Source: Hyphomicrobiaceae bacterium (GTDB taxonomy: Bacteria; Pseudomonadota; Alphaproteobacteria; Rhizobiales; Hyphomicrobiaceae). Taken from it: 54,260 nt of DNA. Shown piece after piece: positions 16,737 through 27,183 of the stretch. The translations under genes were made by a program, and so were the position numbers. The notes below the pieces were generated by a model. That model worked only from the letters and a program-made list of their open reading frames with translations. It was not told the DNA's origin and did no database searches. The stretch is taken from contig JANYHG010000094.1 in NCBI GenBank assembly GCA_025359165.1, positions 1 to 54,260 on the forward strand, given 5' to 3'. Within the stretch, counting starts at the first letter, position 1, and each line of letters begins with the position of its first letter.

Positions 16737-18119
16737 TTGCAGCATTTCCTCCTACTGCAGAAGATTGCGGAACTGATCGCTCAGTCGAATTCACAGTTCT
16801 ATCAGCATGGCATCATTCGATCGGTCGATGCGGGGCAGGCTTTTGCCAGCGTCGAGCCGGGGAGCGCAAACGAATTGGTCGGTTTTTTTCATCAACATTT
16901 GTGGCAACGACTTCCTCGTAACACCCGGCGTGCCCTGCTTTTTCAGGCAACGAATGCTGTCGCGCCGAAACCCGACGCCGACCTGGTCGCGGGGCTGCCC
17001 ATCATCGTCGCCGGTACGTTGCGGACCGCGTCTGGCCTCGGTTCAGCGGCACGCCTTTGCTATGATGCCCTTCGCGAGAGCGGCGCGCCGGTCTACGGCA
17101 TCGATCTGACGCACCGCCTCAAGCAAGAGGCGGACTATCCGAATTTCACGTTCGAAGACGGAGCCCACCTTCGAGGCACCGGTACCTTGATCGTCGCTGT
17201 CAACGCGCCCTTGATGCCGTTGGCGATGCTGGGCATCGGCAGGACCATCGTGCGGTCGAAGCGGGTCGTCGGGTGCTGGGTGTGGGAGTTACCGATGATG
17301 CCAGCAGAATGGCGCATCGGCGAAAGATACGTTCACGAAATCTGGACTCCGAGCCGGTTCGTGGCGGATGCCGCGCAGAAGATCGCGGCCGATAAACCGG
17401 TGCATGTCGTGCCGTATCCGGTAAGCACCGACAGCAGTTCTACTGAGGAAACCGGTACCCGCAGTGGCAGGCCGTTTACCGTGCTTACATTGTTCAACAT
17501 GGCCTCGAGTTTCGCGCGGAAAAATCCGTGCGCAAGCATCGCAGCGTTTCGGCGGGCGTTCGGAGACGACGAAAATGTGCACATGATCGTCAAAGCATCC
17601 AACATGTCGGTGTTTCCCGAAGGTGCAAATCTGATCGCCAAAGCAAGTGAGGGGGCTCGTAACATCACGATCGTGAACACGACGATGGACAAGCACGAGG
17701 TGGCGCAACTTTATCGTTCTGCCGACTGCCTGATATCGTTGCACAGGTCCGAAGGGTTCGGACTGACGATCGCCGAAGCGATGATCCATGGACTCCCTGT
17801 TGTCGCAACGAACTGGTCGGGAAATGTTGATTTCGTCGACGACACCAAAGGTGTCCCGGTGCCGTTTACTCTGGTGCCGGCACGTGATCCTCAAGGCACT
17901 TACGAGCACCACGATATGATGTGGGCCGAAGCCGACGTTGACGTGGCCGCCGCCGAACTTCGGAACCTGCGGGATGATCCGGCCCGACGCAAACGGCTCG
18001 GTGCGCAGGCGGCGGCGTTTGCCCGTTCCAGTTGGAACTCGACCGCGTTCTCGGATCAGGTGGCGCAAATCCTCGATCTCGACCTCAAATCAAGATCATC
18101 GGTCGCGCGCCGCACCTGA
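16737..18119 (+). CDS. Glycosyltransferase, GT-B fold, family 4 type
   Basis: The protein is up to 460 residues. Residues from about 95 on form a GT-B enzyme: a Rossmann start (IVAGTLRTASGLGSAAR), the inter-domain segment with IWTPSRFVADA, and the C-terminal nucleotide-sugar site with LISLHRSEGFGLTIAEAM, GLPVVATNWSGN and the conserved EGFG(x)3-AEAM glutamates. It probably adds a sugar to a surface polysaccharide or protein. The first 90 residues are not recognised. No ATG is available near the beginning; TTG 16737 is the earliest plausible start and lacks a clear ribosome-binding site, so the true start is uncertain. The 3' end overlaps that of the convergent HlyD gene by 24 bases. The nearby gmd/rmd pair could supply GDP-D-rhamnose as donor. 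Confidence 0.85.
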   Translation: MQHFLLLQKIAELIAQSNSQFYQHGIIRSVDAGQAFASVEPGSANELVGFFHQHLWQRLPRNTRRALLFQATNAVAPKPDADLVAGLPIIVAGTLRTASGLGSAARLCYDALRESGAPVYGIDLTHRLKQEADYPNFTFEDGAHLRGTGTLIVAVNAPLMPLAMLGIGRTIVRSKRVVGCWVWELPMMPAEWRIGERYVHEIWTPSRFVADAAQKIAADKPVHVVPYPVSTDSSSTEETGTRSGRPFTVLTLFNMASSFARKNPCASIAAFRRAFGDDENVHMIVKASNMSVFPEGANLIAKASEGARNITIVNTTMDKHEVAQLYRSADCLISLHRSEGFGLTIAEAMIHGLPVVATNWSGNVDFVDDTKGVPVPFTLVPARDPQGTYEHHDMMWAEADVDVAAAELRNLRDDPARRKRLGAQAAAFARSSWNSTAFSDQVAQILDLDLKSRSSVARRT

Positions 18120-19769
18120 CATGACCTCGGTCAGAGGGGCCAAAAGGTAGTCGATGGCGCGACGCTCGCCGGTCTTGATTTCGACCGACACCGACATGCC
18201 CGGCGACAGCGGCATCATCTTGCCATCGACCATGATCGTTCTGCGGCTCAGACTGATCGTTGCCGGATAGACGGTGTTCTGACCGCGCCCTGCCGCCGCC
18301 GCCGTCGCCGACCCCTGCTGGCGAATGGCACCGTTGGTATCGCCGAGTTGCGTTGCTTCGCGTTCATCGACGGCATCGCGGCTGACCTTGGTCACGTTGC
18401 CATCGATGGTGCCATAACGGGTGAAGGGAAATGCCTCGACCTTGACGACCGCGAGCTGTCCTTCGTTGACGAAACCGATGTCCTGATTCTGGATCAGAAC
18501 TTCGATTTCGAGCGGTCCATCATTCGGCACGATCGTCATCAGGGCCTGGCCTGACGACACGACCTGACCAACCGACGTCACCGCCAACTGCTGCACCGTT
18601 CCAGCGATGGGTGCGCGCAGTCGCGTGCGATCGCTTTTCGACTTCGCTTTGATCAGCTCCTGGATCAGACGCTCGGCTTTGCGCTCGGCGTCACCCATTT
18701 TCTGGGTTTGATCGGCGATGAACTGGCTAACGGCTTCGGCAGCTTTGGCATCGAGGCGATTGATCGCGGCGTCGGTTTCGAGCAATTGTCCTTTCTCACC
18801 AACGAGCGTGACAACCTGGCTTTCGTACTGCTGGCTCGAATCGATCACCAGCGCCCGCGACAATGCTCCCTGTTGGGACAGCGTTTCCCGCATGTCCGTG
18901 CGCTCTTTTGCCAAGGCGAGAAGCTTTTCGCGCGCGGCAATCGAATTGACGAGGCGCATTCGGACGGCGCGCTGTTCGGCGGTCTGCGCTTGCAAACTCG
19001 TCCGCGCGGCACTCAATTGCGCGAGCTCGGCGGCGAGAGCACCCGTCTCACGCCTACGGACGTGCGCGTCGAGGTCGTCGGCGAACGGGATCGGTGCCGG
19101 CAGCAGGCTGCCACTGCGGGCAGCAGTGATGGCGGTGCTGCGGCGAGCCATTTCGGCGCGGGCGGCTTCGAGTTCTTGCGACTGCGCATCGCGATCGGCC
19201 GTCGATTCGGTAGCATCGAGCTCAAGTAAAACGTCGGCGGCGGCAACTCTTGCACCATTTTCAACATTTATGCCGACGACACGCCCCGCCTCGAGAGGTT
19301 GCACGACCTTAGATCGACCGCTGGGGTGAATGCGCCCCTGTGCGACGGCATAGATATCGAGCTTGCCGATCCAGGCACCGGCCAAGACGACGGCGAAGCC
19401 GCCGCAGATCAGCCAGATACTCGCTATACGAACCGGCGACGGCGGCGTTTCGATCAGTTCGAGCGCGGCCGGCAAAAACTCGCGGTCTGCGGCCGTGAGT
19501 GCGCCACGCTTCGGCACCGATAGGGACGGTCGCGATACAGCCAGGCCTTTGCCCAGCTGGCTTGAACCATGAACCACCGCAGGCAGCGACACTTGGGGAC
19601 TGCGCGCCCGTTTTCGCGCGCGCACAATCCGCCTCGCGACTGCGATCACAATGATCAACGCGATCACCGTCGACGAGCCGATCAGGATCTGCAGCCAATT
19701 CGAGGTTTCTATCACTTCCGACACCGCATCACGTTCTACATCCTGAAGTTTTCGTTCTGCTGCCGCCAC
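18096..19769 (-). CDS. HlyD-family type I secretion periplasmic adaptor with an extra N-terminal membrane helix
   Basis: The frame is 557 codons. The canonical HlyD part starts near residue 110 with a membrane helix (IASIWLICGGFAVVLAGAW), then the lipoyl-type segment (GRIHPSGRSKVVQPLEAGRV), a long coiled coil (about 170-360), the second lipoyl half (LRAPIAGTVQQLAVTSVGQVV) and a beta-barrel with PGMSVSVEIKTGERR, the family C-terminal motif. About 110 residues precede this and include another membrane helix (WLQILIGSSTVIALIIVIAVA, about 25-45), which is unusual. The GTG start at 19769 would overlap the ABC gene by 34 bases; a GTG at 19724 just after the ABC stop is the main alternative. It pairs with the ABC exporter; the outer-membrane TolC partner is not here. 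Confidence 0.88.
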   Translation of the reverse strand: MAAAERKLQDVERDAVSEVIETSNWLQILIGSSTVIALIIVIAVARRIVRARKRARSPQVSLPAVVHGSSQLGKGLAVSRPSLSVPKRGALTAADREFLPAALELIETPPSPVRIASIWLICGGFAVVLAGAWIGKLDIYAVAQGRIHPSGRSKVVQPLEAGRVVGINVENGARVAAADVLLELDATESTADRDAQSQELEAARAEMARRSTAITAARSGSLLPAPIPFADDLDAHVRRRETGALAAELAQLSAARTSLQAQTAEQRAVRMRLVNSIAAREKLLALAKERTDMRETLSQQGALSRALVIDSSQQYESQVVTLVGEKGQLLETDAAINRLDAKAAEAVSQFIADQTQKMGDAERKAERLIQELIKAKSKSDRTRLRAPIAGTVQQLAVTSVGQVVSSGQALMTIVPNDGPLEIEVLIQNQDIGFVNEGQLAVVKVEAFPFTRYGTIDGNVTKVSRDAVDEREATQLGDTNGAIRQQGSATAAAAGRGQNTVYPATISLSRRTIMVDGKMMPLSPGMSVSVEIKTGERRAIDYLLAPLTEVMSGAARDR

Positions 19770-22066
19770 AGCATTGCGTAGTGGCCCTTGGGATCGGCCA
19801 GAAGTGACTGGTGCGTTCCGTCTTCGACAATGGAGCCGTCCTTAATGGCGATGATGCGATCGCAGTTTCGGACTGCGGCCAATCGGTGCGCGATGATGAC
19901 GACCGTGCGCCCGCGCGTAATACGCCGCATGTTTGACTGGATGATCTGCTCGCTTTCGTAGTCGAGTGCACTCGTCGCCTCATCGAGGATCATGATGCGT
20001 GGACGGGTGACGAGCGAGCGCGCAATCGCAATGCGTTGGCGCTGGCCGCCGGACAGATTAGCGCCGCGCTCCTCGATCATCGTATCATAGCCGAGCGGCA
20101 TCTTGACGATGAACTCGTCAGCCCCAGCCAGTCGAGCCGCCGCGATGACTTCGGCGCGCGGAGCACCCGGGTTCGCGAGCGCGATATTCTCGTGGATCGT
20201 GCGATTGAACAGCAGGTTTTCCTGCAGAACGACGCCGATCTGCCGCCGCAGCCAGCTGCTGTCGATCTGTCCGATATCATACCCGTCGACCAATACCTGC
20301 CCGCGCTCCGGGCGATAGAGCCGCTGGATGAGTTTGGTGAGCGTCGATTTGCCGGAGCCGGACGGTCCGACGATGCCGATGACCTGGCCTTCGGGAATAT
20401 CCAGCGTGATGTTCTTGAGCACCTCCGGTCCGTCCTGACGGTAGCGGAAGGTAACCTCGCTCAGCTTGATCGCGCCGCGCGCCGGGGGCAACGACGCATA
20501 GTTAAGTTGCTGACTTTCCGGTGGCGCATTTAGGATGTCGCTCAAGCGCTCGACCGAGATCTGAACTTGCTGGAATTCCTGCCACAACTGCGAAAGCCGC
20601 AAGATAGGCATCGTGGTCTGGCCCATGATCATGTTGAAGGCGACGAGACCACCGACAGTCAAGTCACCTTCGATGACCGCCAGAGCGCCCAGGTACAGCA
20701 CCACTGCCGAGGTCATCTTGCTGACATACTGGATCGCGTTCTGACCCAGCGTGCTCAGCATGACCGCCTCAAAAGAGGTTCTGACGTAGGCTGCCAGCTT
20801 TTCTTCCCACTGCACCCGCAGCATCGGCTCGACCGCCGCAGCCTTGATCGTCTGAATGCCAACGATCGACTCGACGAGGAACTGCTGACTTGCCGCGCCG
20901 CGTTCGAACTTTTCATTGATGCGTGCGCGGAGCAGAGGCCGGATCAGCGTGGCGATCAACAAATAGAATGGGATCGAGGCCAGTACGACAAGCGTCAGGA
21001 CCTTGGAATATACGAACAGCACGGCGATGAAGACGCCGGTGAACAGCACGTCGATCGCAGAGGACAGTCCCTGGCCAGTAAGGAAGGAGCGGATGGTTTC
21101 CAGTTCGCGCACGCGCGCCACGGTCTGACCGGCCGCTCGGGTTTCAAAGTACTTGATCGGCAATCGGGTCAGATGATCGAACAGACGCGCGCCCAACTCG
21201 ACGTCGATCCTGCTGGTCGTGTGGTTCAGCGCATAGGCTCGCAGATACTGCAACGTCACGTCGAACAGGCCGAGCGCGACCATGGCGGATATGATGACGA
21301 CCAGGGTCGAGACGCCTTTATGGATCAAGACTTTGTCGATCACGACCTGGAACAGCAGCGGCGTGATCAGCGCAAAGAGCTGGATGAACAACGAGGCGAC
21401 GAGGACGTGGAACAGTGGTTTGCGATAGCGCCAGATCGACGGCAGAAACCACTTGAAGCTGAAAAGATTGGGATTTTCTCCTGGCCCGAACGACCGGCGC
21501 GTCACGTATATCGCCGACTTCGACCAGATCGCGTCGAACTCCTCGATCGAAAGCAGCAACTGCGTGCCGACCAACGGGCTGACGACGCGCAGCCTTTGGT
21601 CCGGCAGTCGGTGCGTAACGATTGCGAAGGTCGCGTCTTTCAGCTCCACAATGATGGGCAGCTGGGCGGTGAGGAGACGCGACGACTTCAAATTGCGGAG
21701 GACCCGTGCCTTCAGGTGCAACCGCTTGGCGGCGCGTGCGATGTCGTCGAGCCCGGCGCGAACTTCCTGGCCGCCGCTCCCCAAACCGAGGTCATGGGCC
21801 AATTGAGCCGGGTCACAGGCGACCCGGAAATGCGACGCCAACACGGCCAAAGCAACGAGGCCGGTGTCGCCAGCGGATGTGGGCGCGCCTGCGCCACGGC
21901 CCACAGTGCGGCTGCCCAGCTCAAGCTTCGCCGATGCGATCCTGTCGAGTTCGCCGTCAGCCGGAGTCGTTGCGGCAATGTTTCCCTCGATATTCGACAC
22001 AGATCTGGTATCCAAAGTTTTCGTTTTGCAGAATGTCTTGGCCGCGTGAAGCGACGTTAATGTCAA
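19736..22066 (-). CDS. Type I secretion ABC transporter with degenerate C39-like domain
   Basis: The protein is up to 776 residues: an N-terminal C39-like domain (about 65-190), a six-helix ABC transmembrane domain (about 210-480) and an ATPase domain with Walker A GPSGSGKST at 567-575, the signature LSGGQRQRIAIARSL and Walker B IMILDEATSALD. The C39 region has GLVALAVLASHF where active peptidases have the catalytic Cys, so it is a non-cleaving docking domain as in HlyB/RTX exporters that recognise C-terminal signals. The TTG at 22066 is the longest start; a GTG near 22003 is possible, and the TTGACA formed at that TTG could instead be a promoter element. It is operonic with the HlyD gene. 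The cargo is not encoded next to it. Confidence 0.92.
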   Translation of the reverse strand: MTLTSLHAAKTFCKTKTLDTRSVSNIEGNIAATTPADGELDRIASAKLELGSRTVGRGAGAPTSAGDTGLVALAVLASHFRVACDPAQLAHDLGLGSGGQEVRAGLDDIARAAKRLHLKARVLRNLKSSRLLTAQLPIIVELKDATFAIVTHRLPDQRLRVVSPLVGTQLLLSIEEFDAIWSKSAIYVTRRSFGPGENPNLFSFKWFLPSIWRYRKPLFHVLVASLFIQLFALITPLLFQVVIDKVLIHKGVSTLVVIISAMVALGLFDVTLQYLRAYALNHTTSRIDVELGARLFDHLTRLPIKYFETRAAGQTVARVRELETIRSFLTGQGLSSAIDVLFTGVFIAVLFVYSKVLTLVVLASIPFYLLIATLIRPLLRARINEKFERGAASQQFLVESIVGIQTIKAAAVEPMLRVQWEEKLAAYVRTSFEAVMLSTLGQNAIQYVSKMTSAVVLYLGALAVIEGDLTVGGLVAFNMIMGQTTMPILRLSQLWQEFQQVQISVERLSDILNAPPESQQLNYASLPPARGAIKLSEVTFRYRQDGPEVLKNITLDIPEGQVIGIVGPSGSGKSTLTKLIQRLYRPERGQVLVDGYDIGQIDSSWLRRQIGVVLQENLLFNRTIHENIALANPGAPRAEVIAAARLAGADEFIVKMPLGYDTMIEERGANLSGGQRQRIAIARSLVTRPRIMILDEATSALDYESEQIIQSNMRRITRGRTVVIIAHRLAAVRNCDRIIAIKDGSIVEDGTHQSLLADPKGHYAMLWRQQNENFRM

Positions 22067-23423
<1,357 letters not shown>

Positions 23424-23438
23424 GGCCGGGTGACAGAC

Positions 23439-24425
23439 ATGGCTGAACGCGAACGCATTCTCGTCACTGGCGGCAACGGCTTCGTCGGTCGCGTTGTTCT
23501 CGCGACGCTGCGTCAAGCAAAACCGGATGCGCTGCTCTATTCGGCCAGCCGCAGTAAAGCCAGCGATCTGGCTCCTGATGTCACGCAACTTTCAGTCGAC
23601 TTCGAGATCGCCGACGATATCGAGCACGTTGTACAATCGACGCAGCCGACTGCGGTCGTGCATCTGGCGGCGGTCGCAGAACCGGCGCGGGCGCGCGTTG
23701 TTCCGCAGCTGGCCTGGTCGGTCAACGTGTTCGGAACCATGCACCTGGCCGAAGCCGTTCTGAAACACAGCCCCGACGCTATCCTGGTCTATGTCGGCAG
23801 TTCCGAGGCCTATGGAGCGTCGTTCAACCGGGTCCAGGGCCCGGTCGGCGAAGACGTCGCGTTACAGCCGATGGGTGCTTATGCCACGACCAAGGCCGCT
23901 GCCGACATGCTGATCGGTCAGCTGGCATACGACGGGCTGCGCGCTGTTCGATTCAGGCCGTTCACCCATACGGGCCCAGGGCAACTGCAGAACTATGTGG
24001 CGTCCGGTTTTGCGCGGCAAATCGCGTTGATTGAAGCCGGCCGACAGCCCCCGGTTCTGACCGTCGGGAACCTCGATGCCGAGCGTGATTTTCTCGATGT
24101 GCGGGACATCGCGCGTGCCTATCTGGCGGGTATCGAGCACGCGGACACCATCGAACGCGGAGACGTCTTCAATCTCGCGACCGGGCAGGCGACAAGCGTG
24201 CGCGATCTCCTCGGACTTTTGCTGGCAGCGACGCGCGAAAAAATAGAGATCCAAGTCGATCCGCTTCGATTACGGCTGCATGAGATAGATCGGGCCTGCG
24301 GAAATGCCGCGCGAGCGAAAGCGATGCTCGGTTGGACCGCCGAGATCCCGCTTGCGCAAACGTTGACCGATCTGCTCGATTGCTGGCGACGCCGAATAGC
24401 CGCCAGTACAGTCCATCCGACGTGA
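23439..24425 (+). CDS. rmd: NAD-dependent epimerase/dehydratase, probable GDP-6-deoxy-D-lyxo-4-hexulose reductase
   Basis: The 328-residue SDR protein has the cofactor motif GGNGFVG at about residues 11-17, VVHLAAVAEPARAR, SSEAYG at about 121-126 and the catalytic Tyr148/Lys152 in YATTK. FRPFTHTGPGQ and RDFLDVRDIARAYL are typical of the GDP-4-keto-6-deoxy-mannose reductase branch. Being directly downstream of gmd, it most likely reduces the Gmd product to GDP-D-rhamnose. GDP-fucose synthesis would require a bifunctional epimerase-reductase with a different catalytic set, so I consider that less likely. The ATG at 23439 is preferred over a GTG at 23430. After the gene, 24426-24671 holds no recognisable feature. 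Confidence 0.75.
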   Translation: MAERERILVTGGNGFVGRVVLATLRQAKPDALLYSASRSKASDLAPDVTQLSVDFEIADDIEHVVQSTQPTAVVHLAAVAEPARARVVPQLAWSVNVFGTMHLAEAVLKHSPDAILVYVGSSEAYGASFNRVQGPVGEDVALQPMGAYATTKAAADMLIGQLAYDGLRAVRFRPFTHTGPGQLQNYVASGFARQIALIEAGRQPPVLTVGNLDAERDFLDVRDIARAYLAGIEHADTIERGDVFNLATGQATSVRDLLGLLLAATREKIEIQVDPLRLRLHEIDRACGNAARAKAMLGWTAEIPLAQTLTDLLDCWRRRIAASTVHPT

Positions 24426-24671
24426 GCGATTCAGCGCTTGGTGGCCTGACATGACCGCGAAAACAGCGGTATCTAAGTTAATCGCTGCGAAGGCATCCAG
24501 GAGCGCCGTAGGCTCATTAACCAAGCGTTTGGCTAGGGTACCCTTCAAGCGATTGGTAAATGCCAATTCTGCGCCATCCCGGCTCGTTCGGCGACCGTTG
24601 TTGCGGCTGGGGATGTTGCGATTTCAGTCGAACCGTGGAACGCAGAAGAAATCTGAGACGGGGAACAATCC

Positions 24672-25451
24672 ATGACACGATCGCAGCAAGTTTTTGCAGA
24701 AGCCGGCTACGAAATCGAACTGGCGGTCGTCGGCTATCCCGGTAAATCGGTGTGTCATGGCGGGCTCGGGTGGAGCACAATCGCGCTGCTGCGAGGGCAC
24801 GGCAAAGTCGCGCTCGTCGATACCGGGTCGTTCGGCCAGCGGCAGGTGATCATCGACCGGCTGGCGGCGCACGGCCTGACACCGGCCGACGTCACCGACG
24901 TGCTGTTGACGCATTCGCATTGGGATCATTCGGTGAACTGGGTGATGTTCCCGAAAGCGCGCATCCACATCGACGGCGGAGAACTCGCGTGGTCGATCAC
25001 AGAGCCGTGGGGTACGACGCCGGTGCCGGAACTCTATGTGCGCGAACTCGACCGCTCGCCAGCTGTGGTGCGGATCGAGGCGGGGCGCGAAGTGCTGCCC
25101 GGTATCACGGTGCACGCGGCGCCGGGCCATACGCCGGGCCATGTGATCTTCCTGCTCGACGGCACGAAGCGTGATATCATCTTCACTGGCGATGCCGCCA
25201 AAAACCGCACCGAACTGTTGTCACGGGCCGCCGACATGACCTACGATCCAGCCGTCAGCCGGGCCTCTATCGAAGCGATCTGGACCTTGTGGCGCAAACG
25301 GCCCGGCACGGTGCTGGTCCCCGGTCACGACGTGCCGATGATGCTCGAAAACGGTGCGCCGGTTTACCTTGCGCCGCGCGCAGCGGGCGTCGCTGCCTGG
25401 TTCGGCGAGACGTTGGATCAGTTGACGCTGTTCGATCTCGCGGCGGAGTGA
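24672..25451 (+). CDS. Metallo-beta-lactamase-fold hydrolase (N-acyl homoserine lactonase-like)
   Basis: The 259-residue protein has the metal-binding motif HSHWDH at residues 81-86 (HxHxDH), the second His in APGHTPGHV, Asp in IIFTGDAAKN and the final His in VLVPGHDVPM. The complete dinuclear Zn site and the overall length match lactonase-type members of the superfamily. Whether it cleaves N-acyl homoserine lactones or another ester, lactone or thioester is not decidable from sequence. GGGGAA precedes the ATG. The gene converges with the permease gene, with only 12 bases between the stops, and has no signal peptide. Confidence 0.85.
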   Translation: MTRSQQVFAEAGYEIELAVVGYPGKSVCHGGLGWSTIALLRGHGKVALVDTGSFGQRQVIIDRLAAHGLTPADVTDVLLTHSHWDHSVNWVMFPKARIHIDGGELAWSITEPWGTTPVPELYVRELDRSPAVVRIEAGREVLPGITVHAAPGHTPGHVIFLLDGTKRDIIFTGDAAKNRTELLSRAADMTYDPAVSRASIEAIWTLWRKRPGTVLVPGHDVPMMLENGAPVYLAPRAAGVAAWFGETLDQLTLFDLAAE

Positions 25452-25463
25452 GCTCAAAGCACT

Positions 25464-26234
25464 TTAGTTCTGCTGACCGCGGAAGGCCCAGCCGGTGAAG
25501 CGCATCTCGATCAGTGCGGTGAGCGCGTAGAGGACGATGCCTTCGACGGCGAGCGCCATCAAGCCTGCGAACACAAGCGGCACCTGGAAATTCGCCTGGG
25601 CCGACAGCATCAGAAAGCCGATGCCGCGATTGGCACCTACCGTCTCGGAGACGACCGCGCCGACGAACGCCAGCGTAATCGCGACTTTCAGCGAGCCAAA
25701 GAAGTAGGGCAGCGAACGGGGGATGCCGACCTTGCGCATGATGTCGAGTTTGGAAGCGCCCAGCGCACGCAGCACGTCCTCCAATTCGGGTTCGGTCGTG
25801 GCGAGGCCGGTCGCGACGTTGACGACGATCGGGAAGAACGAGATCAGAAAAGCGGTGATGATCGCCGGCACGGCGCCGACGCCGAACCATAAAATCAGCA
25901 CGGGAACCACGGCGACCTTGGGAATCGAGTTGAAGCCGATCAATACGGGGTACACAGCCGCATAGATCGCGCGATGCCAGCCGACCGCGATGCCGAGCAG
26001 CAGTCCGAATGCCGTGGCGATGCCGAAGCCGGCCAGCGTGTTCCAAAGCGTGTAGAGCGAGTTGTCGATGATCGGTGTTTTGAACTGAAGGAAGGCTGCC
26101 CAGATATTGGACGGTGCCGGTAAAACGGTTTGCGGTATGGCCAGCAGGCGGCAGGCGGCTTCCCATAGCGCAAAGAGTGCGACGGTGAAGACGATGGGGG
26201 CGATGACGGTGACGGCGGCGTTCTTGTACTGCAT
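25464..26234 (-). CDS. ABC transporter permease (SsuC/TauC type)
   Basis: The 256-residue protein has about six membrane helices (for example VTVIAPIVFTVALFALWEAA and FGIATAFGLLLGIAVGW). The EAA-type cytoplasmic loop that contacts the ATPase is near residues 160-185 (TEPELEDVLRALGASKLDIMRKVGIPRSLPYF). It fits the inner-membrane component of nitrate/sulfonate/pyrimidine-type importers. The ATG at 26232-26234 overlaps the ATPase stop (TGATG), so the two are translationally coupled. Substrate is unknown. Confidence 0.93.
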   Translation of the reverse strand: MQYKNAAVTVIAPIVFTVALFALWEAACRLLAIPQTVLPAPSNIWAAFLQFKTPIIDNSLYTLWNTLAGFGIATAFGLLLGIAVGWHRAIYAAVYPVLIGFNSIPKVAVVPVLILWFGVGAVPAIITAFLISFFPIVVNVATGLATTEPELEDVLRALGASKLDIMRKVGIPRSLPYFFGSLKVAITLAFVGAVVSETVGANRGIGFLMLSAQANFQVPLVFAGLMALAVEGIVLYALTALIEMRFTGWAFRGQQN

Positions 26235-27034
26235 CAGTGTGACCCGCCGATGTGTTGCCGAAGCTGGTGGACGAGATCCTGGAAGGGCTGGGTGTAGGTC
26301 ACCTCGAGATCGCGCGGCCGCGGTAGATCGATGGGTTGTGCGACGAGAATTTTGCCCGGACGCTTGCTCATCACGTAAACCGTATCCGCGAGAAAGACGG
26401 CTTCGCGCAGATCGTGGGTCACCAGCATGACAGTGACGCCGCGCGCCTTCTGAATGTCCCGCAGCGTGCACCACAGTTCTTCACGCGTGAAGGCGTCGAG
26501 TGCGCCGAACGGCTCGTCGAGCATCAGAATGTCGGGTTCGTGGATCAGCGCGCGGCAGATCGAGGTGCGTTGCTGCATGCCGCCCGAAAGTTGCCAGGGG
26601 AATTTCTCGGTGAAGTCCTTGAGGCCAACCTGGGCCAACAGCGCCTCGGCTTTGGCTTTGTACATCTTCCGCTCGCGGCGGATGCGGCTGCGGTGCGGCT
26701 GCACGATCTCGAGCGGCAACAGCACGTTGTCGATGACGGTGCGCCACGGCAGCAAGTTGGATGCCTGGAACGCCATGCCGACAGACTTGAGCGGCGCCTT
26801 GACCTGCTTGTTCTCGACGAGCACTGAGCCCGCCGACGCCATGTGCAGCCCGCTGATCAATTTCATCAACGAACTCTTGCCGCAGCCGGACGGCCCGACG
26901 ACGGCGATGATTTCGCTTTTCCTGATGGTCAGAGAAACGTCGTCGAGCACCTGAGCGGCCTGCTTGCCGCGGCCATAGTGCATGGTGACGCCCTCGAGGC
27001 GCACGAGGGCAGGTGCTTCGGCAGGGACAGTCAT
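26234..27034 (-). CDS. ABC transporter ATP-binding protein (SsuB/TauB type)
   Basis: The 266-residue ATPase has Walker A GPSGCGKSS near residues 47-55, a Q-loop in FQASNLLPWRTV, the signature LSGGMQQRTSICRAL and Walker B DILMLDEPFGALD, then the switch His in LVTHDLREA. It energises the permease encoded next. A GTG at 27040 is in frame two codons upstream of the chosen ATG. The substrate-binding protein gene lies 143 bases upstream with a hairpin between, so expression of the ATPase and permease may be lower than that of the binding protein. Confidence 0.94.
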   Translation of the reverse strand: MTVPAEAPALVRLEGVTMHYGRGKQAAQVLDDVSLTIRKSEIIAVVGPSGCGKSSLMKLISGLHMASAGSVLVENKQVKAPLKSVGMAFQASNLLPWRTVIDNVLLPLEIVQPHRSRIRRERKMYKAKAEALLAQVGLKDFTEKFPWQLSGGMQQRTSICRALIHEPDILMLDEPFGALDAFTREELWCTLRDIQKARGVTVMLVTHDLREAVFLADTVYVMSKRPGKILVAQPIDLPRPRDLEVTYTQPFQDLVHQLRQHIGGSH

Positions 27035-27145
27035 CGACACGCACTCTGAAAGAAGACTCGATGCGCCTCGGCCGCTGCCGACTGAACGTTCCGAACCGTG
27101 GCTTGATGGATGCTAGGCGCAAGACCTAGGATGGCATCGAAAAGC

Positions 27146-27175
27146 AAGTGGCACGTCGCGGACGACGGGCCACTT
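27146..27175 (-). terminator. Hairpin after the binding-protein gene (partial terminator or RNA stabiliser)
   Basis: On the minus strand AAGTGGC-C-C-GTCG pairs with CGAC-G-T-GCCACTT over a TCCG tetraloop, giving a twelve-pair stem with one mismatch; GCTTTTCG follows. It begins eight bases after the substrate-binding protein stop. Placed inside an importer operon, such hairpins commonly reduce read-through or protect the upstream mRNA; which applies here is inference. Confidence 0.6.
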
Positions 27176-27183
27176 TTCTTCGA

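Noticed and set aside
15141-18119. Stop-codon read-through joining the carboxypeptidase and the glycosyltransferase
   Set aside because: The two frames are in the same phase with only one stop between them, but one product is periplasmic and the other cytoplasmic, so a fusion makes little sense.
20567-22060. A 497-codon plus-strand open frame opposite the type I ABC gene
   Set aside because: Composition is extreme (Arg, Gln, Asp) and no family is recognisable; the minus-strand ABC exporter has all motifs intact.
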